Origin: Betaproteobacteria bacterium
Lineage (GTDB): Bacteria; Pseudomonadota; Gammaproteobacteria; Burkholderiales; Casimicrobiaceae
Assembly: GCA_004293675.1 (NCBI GenBank)
Contig: READ01000040.1
Coordinates: forward strand, 19,892 to 83,891
Direction of reading: 5' to 3'
DNA: 64,000 bases
This document shows positions 57,623 to 64,000 of the stretch, piece by piece. A model generated the notes under the pieces. The model was given only the letters and a program-made list of their open reading frames with translations. It was not told where the DNA came from and made no database searches. Made by a program: the position numbers and the translations under genes. Positions within the stretch are counted from its first letter, which is position 1; each line of letters opens with the position of its first letter.

Positions 57623-60600
57623 GTGAGACGCTTTTGTAATTTTGTTGGGCGGATTTTCTCAGTAGCACTGCTGCTGTCTGCTAGCTTGCATTGCTTTGTT
57701 GGTTTGGCTGATGCGCAACCCGGCGCGAATTTCGTAACGCCATCCAATTTGCTGACGGGACTGCAGCGCGCAGGCGGTAATTTGAGTCAGCTCAAGATCG
57801 ACTCCTGGCTCACCGAGCAGGGGCTCCCGATCGATACGGTGCAATCGATCTACCAGGCGCGTGATGGCGCGCTCTGGATCGGCTCCGCTGGTGGCATCGC
57901 ACGTTTTGATGGAACCCGTTTCACTACGTTCGAAGATCCTACTATCCCTGAGCTATCGTCGCGGGCAGCGTTTGGTTTCATGGAGGACACCAGCGGTGCT
58001 CTCTGGATTGCGTATAACAGCGGTGTGGCCCGCTATCGAGCTGGAAAATTTACAGCGGTAGTTGATAAATCAGTCCTGCAATCGCGGCGGGCTTGGGGGT
58101 TCGCGCAGGCCACCGACGGTGCCGTGTGGATCGCCACGGAGAATGGCTTGCTGCGATGGGCAGGCGAACCCTCCGACACCGAAGCGGGCAGCATCACCCA
58201 TCACTTTAAGGTGGCCGATGGTTTGCCCACCGACCGGTTGCGCGCGCTGACCTTTGATCGCGATGGCACGCTGTGGATCGCCACCACGGGCGGCGGCTTA
58301 GTCAGCTACGCAAATAGAAAATTTACGGTAATGAATCCGGCCAATGGCTTTCCGCACCGCGAAGTGCGGCACGTCCTAGCTGATCCAGCTGGCGGCATTT
58401 GGGCCGCTACGGCCGGCGCAGGTTTAGTGCGCATCAACGGCGCAGACATAAAAACTTTCACGGTTGCCGACGGACTGCCGACCAATCACCTGACCTATCT
58501 CGCGCGCAGAAGTGCGACCCGCGCAGGCCAGTGTGACGAGATTTGGATGGGCACCTGGGGCTCGGGCGTGGTGCGACTCTGCGACGGTAAATTCGCAACG
58601 ATCAGCAGCGCACAAGGATTGGGTGGAGATCAAGTTTGGGCGCTGCATGTGGATCGCGAGGGCAGCCTCTGGACGGGTACGTGGAACGGCGGTTTGAATC
58701 GGCTCAGCCAGCGCGCGTTTGGTGTGATCGGGAAGCCCGAAGGGCTATCCAATGACAACACCCGCTCGATCGTTCATGCTCGCAATGGCATGACATGGGT
58801 GAGCACGGCGGGCGGTGGCGTCAACCTCATCGATGGCGACAAAGTGCGCGCTTTCACCATGGATGACGGTTTGGCGAGCAATGAATCCTCCGGACTGTTC
58901 GAGGATCGCGACGGCGCGATTTGGGTCGCATCCTACACGGCGGGCGTCACGCGCATTCGCGTTGCCGGCAAATCGGGTGCCGCGTCTGGGGAACAGAAAT
59001 TCGTTCTCGATCGCTTTGGTGTTGCCGATGGTCTACCCCACATCGATGTAAGAGCGTTTCTCCAAGACAGGGCAGGCACGCTCTGGGCGGGCACCACGGG
59101 TGGGTTAGCGCGCTTCGATGGCAAGCGATTCGCTGCCTTGTCTGGGGCAGGGACCGAGCCCTTAGCAGGGGGCATCATTGCGATGCTCGAGGACAGAAGC
59201 GGCGCGCTTTGGTTGGGTACCGCCGGCAAAGGGCTCGTGCAATTCAAAGATGGCGTCTGGAGGGCCTTCACCCGAAAAGAGGGGCTGGTGTCCAATTGGG
59301 TGCTAGCGCTCCATGAGGACGCGAGTGGTGGCCTATGGGTGGGCACCAACGGCGAAGGCATGAACCACATTAAAGAGGGCCGCGTTTCGTCGATTCGCCG
59401 CAGCGATGGACTGTGGGACAACACGGTACAGACCATTCTTGAAGATAAGGCGGGCAATCTCTGGATGACCTGCAATCGCGGGTTCTTCTACGTTGCTCGG
59501 CGTGAGCTGGAGGATTTCGTTGCACGTCGTGTTTCAAAAGTTTCATCCACATCCTACGGGCCGACGGAAGTTCTCCGCAGCACAACCTTTGCTGGCGGCC
59601 AACAACCCGCGGGCAGCATCGATGCCAACGGCTACCTATGGCTGCCTTCGCTTAAAGGGGTAGTGCTGGTTAATCCGCAAGCGCTACCTGGCGACAGCGC
59701 CCCGCCAAGCGTGTCGGTTCACGATGTGCTTGTTGACGGCAAGAGCCGGTTTAGCGACGGCGTGATCGAGCTCCCGCCGGGGTCGTTGCCACTCTCCATT
59801 CACTTTACTGCTGACACGCTCGCTCGCGCTGATCGCGCACGCTTTCGCTACCGCATGGACGGGCTCACGCGCGACTGGGTTGATGCCGGCAAATATCGTG
59901 AGGTGACGTTCCCGAGCCTGCCGCACGGAAACTATCGCTTTATCGTTGCTACCAGCACCGACGGCAAGCGCTGGCAAGAGAGCACAGAGCCACTGATGGT
60001 CATTGTCAAGCCGCGCTTCTTTGAGACGCCGTGGTTTGCTGTGCTCGCAATCATGACCGCCATTGGAGCGGTTGCTGGCTTAATCCAGCTCCGCACCAAA
60101 CAATTGCAACAGCGCGACCGCGAAATGAAACGCATCGTTGCCGAACGAACCGAGGAGCTGCGCCTGGCCAACGAACATCTGGCTCGATTGTCCTTCGTGG
60201 ATCCGCTTACGGGGCTTGCTAATCGGCGGCATCTAGATGCAGTGCTCGCGACCGAATGGCAGCGCGCAGCACTTTCGCAACAACCGCTTGCCGTGATCAT
60301 TGCCGACGTTGATGCATTCAAGGCCTACAACGACACACTGGGCCACCCACAGGGTGACAAATGTCTCGTTGCGCTAGCCAGTTTGATTCGCGACGCCACG
60401 CATGACGCGGCTATTCTCGCTGCTCGCTATGGCGGAGAGGAGTTCATCATCATCGCCGGATTGTCACCCGCAGACGCGTTGAAGTTTGCCGAAAAGTTAC
60501 GCCACGACGTCCAAGCGCAATCGATCCCGCATCCCTCGTCACCTATCGACGCATCGCTCACCGTCAGCCTAGGCGTCGCCTCGTGCATCCCATCGGCAGA

Positions 60601-60682
60601 GAGCTCGCCCGCCGAGTTAATCGCGCAGGCCGATGCCGCGCTCTACCGCGCAAAGAACGAAGGACGCAACCGAGTTCGGTAG
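57623..60682 (+). CDS. Two-component-propeller sensor diguanylate cyclase
   Basis: GTG at 57623 gives about 1019 residues starting with a signal peptide (VGRIFSVALLLSASLHCFVG); TTG at 57611 and ATG at 57491 are alternatives, the last being inside MITE sequence. Around a dozen or more Reg_prop repeats (each with GTLWIATTGG, GAIWVAS or GALWLGT-like strands) form two periplasmic seven-bladed propellers, followed by a Y_Y_Y domain (RFRYRMDGLTRDWVDAGKYR), one transmembrane helix (WFAVLAIMTAIGAVAGLIQL), a short coiled coil and a GGDEF domain (FVDPLTGLANRRHLDAVL; active site GGEEF at 60431-60445). The RxxD inhibitory site is not apparent. It should make c-di-GMP in response to a periplasmic ligand. 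Confidence 0.92.
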   Translation: MRRFCNFVGRIFSVALLLSASLHCFVGLADAQPGANFVTPSNLLTGLQRAGGNLSQLKIDSWLTEQGLPIDTVQSIYQARDGALWIGSAGGIARFDGTRFTTFEDPTIPELSSRAAFGFMEDTSGALWIAYNSGVARYRAGKFTAVVDKSVLQSRRAWGFAQATDGAVWIATENGLLRWAGEPSDTEAGSITHHFKVADGLPTDRLRALTFDRDGTLWIATTGGGLVSYANRKFTVMNPANGFPHREVRHVLADPAGGIWAATAGAGLVRINGADIKTFTVADGLPTNHLTYLARRSATRAGQCDEIWMGTWGSGVVRLCDGKFATISSAQGLGGDQVWALHVDREGSLWTGTWNGGLNRLSQRAFGVIGKPEGLSNDNTRSIVHARNGMTWVSTAGGGVNLIDGDKVRAFTMDDGLASNESSGLFEDRDGAIWVASYTAGVTRIRVAGKSGAASGEQKFVLDRFGVADGLPHIDVRAFLQDRAGTLWAGTTGGLARFDGKRFAALSGAGTEPLAGGIIAMLEDRSGALWLGTAGKGLVQFKDGVWRAFTRKEGLVSNWVLALHEDASGGLWVGTNGEGMNHIKEGRVSSIRRSDGLWDNTVQTILEDKAGNLWMTCNRGFFYVARRELEDFVARRVSKVSSTSYGPTEVLRSTTFAGGQQPAGSIDANGYLWLPSLKGVVLVNPQALPGDSAPPSVSVHDVLVDGKSRFSDGVIELPPGSLPLSIHFTADTLARADRARFRYRMDGLTRDWVDAGKYREVTFPSLPHGNYRFIVATSTDGKRWQESTEPLMVIVKPRFFETPWFAVLAIMTAIGAVAGLIQLRTKQLQQRDREMKRIVAERTEELRLANEHLARLSFVDPLTGLANRRHLDAVLATEWQRAALSQQPLAVIIADVDAFKAYNDTLGHPQGDKCLVALASLIRDATHDAAILAARYGGEEFIIIAGLSPADALKFAEKLRHDVQAQSIPHPSSPIDASLTVSLGVASCIPSAESSPAELIAQADAALYRAKNEGRNRVR

Positions 60683-60905
60683 TCTTGTGCGCTTGCAAAA
60701 TTGCCGTTTAACAGACACCGTTAACGTATCGTTATCGTGTCTGACCCTATTTATTCCCTAGCGTTTGACGCGAGCGGTTTTTTGCCGCCGAATTCGGAAT
60801 TGGCAAGCGTGTCTAGTCATTCGCTGAGACCGTCCTTTTTTTGGGGTGGCAACCAACGGACGAGACACAGCGCGCTGAGGAATTGAAGTCCGGTGGAGCG
60901 TCTCG

Positions 60906-61586
60906 TCAGTCCACCCTTTGGTAGACGATGTCAAAGTAGCTCCCCCCGTCTGCTCGGCTGGCGAATTTCTTGCGATGGATTTCCTTGAATCCATGTGCCG
61001 TCATAAAGGCATTAATGTCTGAAAGTTGGCAGCATCCTTCATATGACTCAAAGTCGGGCACCTCGGTCTTGATGAACTTGAAACTACTCAGAACTCGAAG
61101 ACTTCCCTGCAAAACCAGCAGCTCTGATCCTTGCGTGTCCATGATCAACGCTTGATATTTACTAGGGTCTAGATGCTCCCTCTCAAGCAATGTGGCCAAC
61201 GTTACGCTTTTGAGAACCCGCGTCGACGTGTAATGAACGTCAGGCCAAATGTCTTTATGTTGCTTCAACGCCAATATCGACGATGATGCTCCCGAATTGT
61301 TTGCGATGTGGAACTCGTATTCCTTATCGTCAACGTCTGTAACAAGGGCTTGAAATGCAAGTTGGTTGTTGAATCCCCGGAGGTTGGCCTTGAGTTGAGT
61401 GAAGACTTCAAGAATTGGCTCAACCCACACCACACTCAAGCCGAGTGTGCTGTAAAGGCTCCGTTCTTGTCCAAGATTTGCACCTACATGAACGACACCG
61501 GAAACCCCGTTAAGGAATTGATCGTGATCTTCCCGCGGGGCGACGCTGACCGGGTGAAATAACTCGTTGAAACTACCAATGTTCAT
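60906..61586 (-). CDS. FkbM-family methyltransferase
   Basis: ATG at 61586, with AAAAGG upstream, gives 226 residues; the longer frame from 61718 adds an unlikely leader. FkbM features are GVVHVGANLGQERSLYS (SAM motif I), VVWVEPILEVFTQLKANL, HIANNSGASSSILALKQH, YQALIMDTQGSELLVLQGSL and FIKTEVPDFESYEGCCQLSD. FkbM enzymes O-methylate sugars or polyketides; near surface genes they usually modify glycans. This one borders the accessory end and a transposase fragment, so acquisition by transfer is likely. The region 60683-60905 before it contains only a CAGACAC/GTGTCTG hairpin near 60712-60745. Confidence 0.85.
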   Translation of the reverse strand: MNIGSFNELFHPVSVAPREDHDQFLNGVSGVVHVGANLGQERSLYSTLGLSVVWVEPILEVFTQLKANLRGFNNQLAFQALVTDVDDKEYEFHIANNSGASSSILALKQHKDIWPDVHYTSTRVLKSVTLATLLEREHLDPSKYQALIMDTQGSELLVLQGSLRVLSSFKFIKTEVPDFESYEGCCQLSDINAFMTAHGFKEIHRKKFASRADGGSYFDIVYQRVD

Positions 61587-61890
61587 TGCTACATACCTTT
61601 TGATGTTTTGGTGATTCCGAGCGTTCGATGTCAGCTGCGCAGTCTTTCCGTAGCACCGATTCAAGCCCCCGAACGTTGGTGACGCGATGCCGAAGCGCGA
61701 TTGCACGAACCACGTCACGCTAAAAAATCAAGGCTTGAGAGCGTCACATAGTGTTATGTTAGCCATGCGTCAGTGTGAGCAGCCGTGGGAAAGTTGGTGA
61801 GAATTGGCTGAGACTTGAATTAAAGCAACCGACACCGGGCTAATTGGCTAATTCGAGTCTGAGCTAACCCGGGATTCCCGGGCAGGTTAA
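61587..61890. other. Non-coding junction between FkbM gene and transposase fragment
   Basis: 304 bp with no protein-like frame. It holds the palindrome CCCGGGATTCCCGGG (61868-61882) directly beyond the transposase stop, probably part of the old IS 3' end, and presumably the FkbM promoter. No intact terminal inverted repeat or target duplication could be identified. Confidence 0.5.
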
Positions 61891-62030
61891 TTAAGAGGCT
61901 CGGTGCAGCGCCTCGAATTGCGCCGGAGTTTTGTAGCCCAGCGATTGATGAATGCGTTGGCGGTTGTAAAACAGCTCGATGTAGTCAAAGATCTCCGCCT
62001 TTGCTTGCTCTGAAAGCTCGCCCAGACTCT
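61891..62030 (-). pseudogene. C-terminal fragment of IS3-family transposase (OrfB)
   Basis: Read on the minus strand, ELSEQAKAEIFDYIELFYNR, then QRIHQSLGYKTPAQFEALHR, AS-stop (TAA at 61891-61893) is the extreme C-terminus of an IS3-family integrase-type transposase (rve_3), with the family-typical YIELFYNRQRxHxSLGYKTP. Everything upstream, including the DDE residues, is gone; the frame meets a stop just before the homology. The cut point abuts the Dabb gene cassette. A relic, not functional. Confidence 0.85.
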
Positions 62031-62070
62031 ACCACCGGAGCCAAGTGCCCCCCGTTCGACAGCCTTGGAT

Positions 62071-62370
62071 TCACGCCACCGCATGCTGGACGTAGTCAAG
62101 TTCAATGAAGTCCACGACCTCTGGCTTCCAGCGCGTTTCTACGAAGTGAACGTGTTCTGAGTGAACGTTGTAGGCGTCGTAGTCGTTCTGTGAAGCGAAC
62201 TCCATGGAAAGCCCGAAGGTAAAGGCGTTCTTCTTCCCCACCTGTCGAAGGCACTCGAATTTACGCACCGTCGGGAGTGTTGACAGCGCTTGAGCCGCCG
62301 CCAAGAAGGCACTCTCAGATTCTGAGCCAGGTGGGTGTTTGAGTTTGAAGGCGACGGTGTGGCGAATCAT
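62071..62370 (-). CDS. Stress-responsive alpha/beta barrel (Dabb) domain protein
   Basis: 99 residues, a complete single Dabb domain: the start is MIRHTVAFKLKHPPGSESES, the middle ALSTLPTVRKFECLRQVGKK, and the end VHFVETRWKPEVVDFIELDY. Dabb proteins form dimeric ferredoxin-like barrels; their roles vary from stress response to small-molecule cyclisation. It is one of a row of short, unrelated minus-strand genes and is flanked by a transposase stub and a shared repeat, which suggests acquisition as a mobile cassette. Confidence 0.85.
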   Translation of the reverse strand: MIRHTVAFKLKHPPGSESESAFLAAAQALSTLPTVRKFECLRQVGKKNAFTFGLSMEFASQNDYDAYNVHSEHVHFVETRWKPEVVDFIELDYVQHAVA

Positions 62371-62380
62371 GGGTTCCTTG

Positions 62381-62426
62381 TGAGGCCTAGCGCGTTTTAA
62401 CTAACGTAAACAACTATAACTTCTTA
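62381..62426. repeat. Spacer repeat, copy B (GTTTTAnCTAACG...CAACTATAACTT)
   Basis: GGCCTAGCGCGTTTTAACTA, then ACGTAAACAACTATAACTTC. It resembles the segment at 63511-63555 over about 40 bp and lies immediately upstream of the Dabb start. The YTAAC/GTTRG elements recall integron core sites, but no perfect attC pair was found. Confidence 0.55.
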
Positions 62427-62437
62427 GTAGTGCACAG

Positions 62438-62837
62438 GGAAAATCTGCTGCCTTACGCATTGCACCTCGTCGATATCGCGGACTACCCCGATTTGTGCTC
62501 GCACCTTGTCACCGACGTCCATGCGCCCAACGTTCGACATGACAGGGTCGTCAGGAATTGTGCTCTCCCACAGCCGCGCATTCCAGTGCCTCGATGAACG
62601 GCCACACGTTCGGGTGAGCTACGACCCACCTGTCCCCAAGGAATTCGCGAACAGAGCCCGTTCCGAGAATGGGGATGAGTGAACCAAACTTAGCAGCCTG
62701 AAGCAGGTCATGTGATAAGTACAAAACCGCTTCGCTCTCGGCTGCCTCCGGCCCTCCAGCTCCGCAGTGAATTCGCGTTGGACAACGGAGATGAGCTTAC
62801 TTGCTGCGGTTTCCAGCGAACTGCGTTTACGTGTCAT
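62438..62837 (-). pseudogene. Frameshifted small gene of unknown function
   Basis: Protein-like sequence continues across three phases. From ATG 62837: MTRKRSSLETAASKLISVVQ then REFTAELEG. After a first shift: PEAAESEAVLYLSHDLLQAA, KFGSLIPILGTGSVREFLGD, RWVVAHPNVWPFIEALE. After a second shift: WNARLWESTIPDDPVMSNVG, RMDVGDKVRAQIGVVRDIDE, ending FPVHY-stop at 62438. Repaired, it would be about 130 residues, a typical cassette size. No family is recognised. Either two indels have inactivated it or the sequence contains errors. Confidence 0.65.
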
Positions 62838-62844
62838 ACGATGC

Positions 62845-63055
62845 GAAACGTGGTTTAACGGACTGACAAAAGTGTAGTTCGGCAGGATGGAACGCTTGCG
62901 GTTCCGCCGTGTGCGACTGGCGAAGCCACTTCAAAGATACTGATCCACCTTGCGCATTCGGCGGCACCGCAAGCGTGCCGCCGTACGTGCTACGCGCCAC
63001 CCGGCTGCCAGGGTGTCATGCCGCTGGAGCTCTGGTTGAGCGGCAAGTTAGGCCA
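62845..63055. other. Palindromic spacer with attC-like half-site
   Basis: Read on the minus strand after the acetyltransferase stop it begins GGCCTAACTTGCCGCTCAAC, the form of an attC 5' half (RYYYAAC then a complementable L'' segment). It ends near GTCCGTTAAACC (GTTRRRY). In between are GGCGGCACGCTTGCGGTGCC and GGCGGAACCGCAAGCGTTCC palindromes. At about 200 bp it is longer than usual attC sites and the halves do not pair well. Confidence 0.45.
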
Positions 63056-63063
63056 CATACGCC

Positions 63064-63501
63064 TTACCCAAGGCCAATCTCAAATTCGACGTAGTCCAAA
63101 CGCCGTGCAATCTTCTCGTACATCGCCTGTGCCTTGATATTCGCAGAGCGCGTTCGCCAATGGAGAACCGTGCAATCTTGCTCCCGCGCAGTCTTGGCTA
63201 CTTCGAGAATTAGGTTGCGTCCAATTCCTGTGCCTCGCGCGCTCGGGGACACGTAGATATCTTGGAGGTAACACTCTTGAGTCCGCGACCAGGTCGATGG
63301 GTGGAAGAAGAAGTGTGCAAATCCCACCGGTTCCTCGTGCCACGCTGCGAGTCCCTGAAGCTCGCTAGTTTGAGTCTGGAGGCGGGAGAAAGTTATCTCG
63401 TTGAGTTCCCTGCTCAGTTCGGAGCGCCTGTCTCCGGCGTAGTCGAGCCACATCGGCTCCCACTGACTGAAGTTAAGGTCGGCAAACGAGGTAAAGCGCA
63501 T
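63064..63501 (-). CDS. GNAT-family N-acetyltransferase
   Basis: 145 residues. Acetyl-CoA binding motif A is CYLQDIYVSPSARGTGIGRN followed by LILEVAKTARE, with the R-G-T-G-I-G pyrophosphate loop; motif B is HWRTRSANIKAQAMYEKIAR. The N-terminal part (WEPMWLDYAGDRRSELSREL) forms the acceptor side. GNAT enzymes acetylate amines of small molecules or proteins; cassette-borne ones often modify antibiotics or polyamines, but no specificity can be read here. Both flanks carry CAAGTTAGGCCACATA-type sequence in inverted orientation, so the gene looks like a discrete mobile unit. Confidence 0.88.
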   Translation of the reverse strand: MRFTSFADLNFSQWEPMWLDYAGDRRSELSRELNEITFSRLQTQTSELQGLAAWHEEPVGFAHFFFHPSTWSRTQECYLQDIYVSPSARGTGIGRNLILEVAKTAREQDCTVLHWRTRSANIKAQAMYEKIARRLDYVEFEIGLG

Positions 63502-63510
63502 GATGAATAT

Positions 63511-63555
63511 GTGGCTAACTTGTTTTATCTAACGTGTGCAACTATAACTTTAGAA
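63511..63555. repeat. Spacer repeat, copy A (GTTTTAnCTAACG...CAACTATAACTT)
   Basis: GTGGCTAACTTGTTTTATCT, then AACGTGTGCAACTATAACTT, upstream of the acetyltransferase start. It is the counterpart of the copy upstream of the Dabb gene. Its GTGGCTAACTTG end is also the inverted copy of CAAGTTAGGCCAC at 63045-63057. Confidence 0.55.
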
Positions 63556-63560
63556 GTAAG

Positions 63561-63667
63561 GTAGGTCGGATACCCGCAGGGGTTCCGACTTGTGACGTCA
63601 CCGAAGGCACTTGCAAAGCGACCTCTACGCAGCGCTTTGTCGGAACCCCTTCGGGTGTCCGACCTAC
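63561..63667. repeat. Inverted repeat GTAGGTCGGATACCCGCAGG...
   Basis: GTAGGTCGGATACCCGCAGG plus GGTTCCGAC faces GTCGGAACCCCTTCGGGTGT plus CCGACCTAC across about 45 bp. It is a widespread proteobacterial palindrome. Its right arm supplies the TAG stop of the phosphotransferase-like fragment. Confidence 0.8.
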
Positions 63668-64000
63668 ACGCTTTGATAACGTGCGATTCGCTCGACGGAG
63701 TTGTGCTTTGGCCGATTTTTCCAGGCTGCGGCGATGTTCCTGGCATTCTCGTCGGCGGGAAGCGTGGACCAGACTTCCATGTCGTATGCGCAGAAGCGAT
63801 GGGTAGTCTCGAAGTCGGCTTTGGCTTCGCCAATTCGTCTGTCGCCGCGGGTGAGTTCCCGACGTTCAAGTTCCTCCAGCGGGCAGTAAACGCCTACGAA
63901 GAATGATCCTGTCAACCTTCCATTGAGTGTTTAAGCCACGCGATTTCAGCGGCGTGGTGACACTGTTTGGGGTTCGTGTGCAACGTTGGTTTTAACAACG
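63664..64000 (-). pseudogene. Chloramphenicol phosphotransferase-like (AAA kinase) gene, partial
   Basis: The C-terminal 80 residues are clear: SFFVGVYCPLEELERRELTR, GDRRIGEAKADFETTHRFCA, YDMEVWSTLPADENARNIA, the pattern of the chloramphenicol phosphotransferase-like kinase family (VGVxCPLxxLExRExxRGDR). Upstream, the matching frame meets a stop near 63937, while HHAAEIAWLKHSMEG continues in another phase to the window edge. So the gene is either frameshifted or wrongly read there. The P-loop half lies outside the window. Its stop codon is provided by the palindromic repeat, indicating that the repeat was inserted at or near the gene end. Confidence 0.6.

Noticed and set aside
60758..60994. 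78-codon minus-strand frame at the 3' end of the FkbM gene
   Set aside because: It overlaps the FkbM coding end in another phase and has no recognisable features.
61887..62105. 72-codon minus-strand frame overlapping the transposase fragment
   Set aside because: Wrong phase; the neighbouring phase gives an unmistakable IS3 transposase C-terminus.

Overview
The window looks like a 64 kb piece of a betaproteobacterial chromosome of moderate GC. The pointers are an IPTL-type exosortase (XrtH) with its membrane partner, a proteasome-like peptidase of the kind described in betaproteobacteria, a Hsp33/Hsp15 pair, two-component-propeller GGDEF signalling, and palindromic intergenic repeats of types common in this class. 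The species cannot be named from sequence reading alone. No tRNA, rRNA, CRISPR array, complete insertion sequence or prophage was seen.

Layout. 1-1914: proteostasis operon (proteasome-like Ntn hydrolase cut by the window edge, hslO, hslR-like). 1935-7452: co-directional surface-glycan genes (two methyltransferases, a very long glycosyltransferase, a WbsX-type protein). 7473-16156: acyl-CoA synthetase, DMT exporter, patatin-like lipase, Y-family polymerase, the xrtH pair, a beta-propeller protein and a polysaccharide deacetylase. 16390-22784: circularly permuted ATP-grasp, alpha-E and transglutaminase/DUF2126 module, with the ATP-grasp reading frame broken. 23079-27179: cytochrome c, PQQ-dependent dehydrogenase and a divergent TonB receptor resembling the PQQ transporter PqqU/YncD. 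27191-34967: small envelope proteins, M20 peptidase, tartrate/D-malate-type dehydrogenase coupled to an EptA-type phosphoethanolamine transferase, and a fluoroacetate-dehalogenase-like hydrolase. 35107-38517: DUF1800/DUF1501 pair. 38823-52639: housekeeping (proS, dsbB, rpsO, pnp) mixed with an N-formylglutamate amidohydrolase, an S9 peptidase, BASS and MATE transporters and a stand-alone Toprim protein. 53058-60682: acyl-CoA dehydrogenase, flavoprotein, ltnD-like dehydrogenase and a large propeller-GGDEF sensor. 60906-64000: accessory end with an FkbM methyltransferase, an IS3-family transposase stub and a row of small, unrelated minus-strand genes separated by repeated DNA, reminiscent of an integron cassette array.

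The most unusual observation is non-coding. Seven intergenic gaps each hold an AT-rich element in which two inverted hairpins (GCC, 11-nt loop containing TATTT on one strand, GGC) stand at a fixed distance, giving 84 bp end to end in six copies and 79 bp in one copy whose left loop is 5 nt shorter. The window also has a 120-bp MITE bounded by CTAG, which supplies the stop codon of the upstream gene, a truncated second copy of it 10 kb away, and several other palindromic repeat families.
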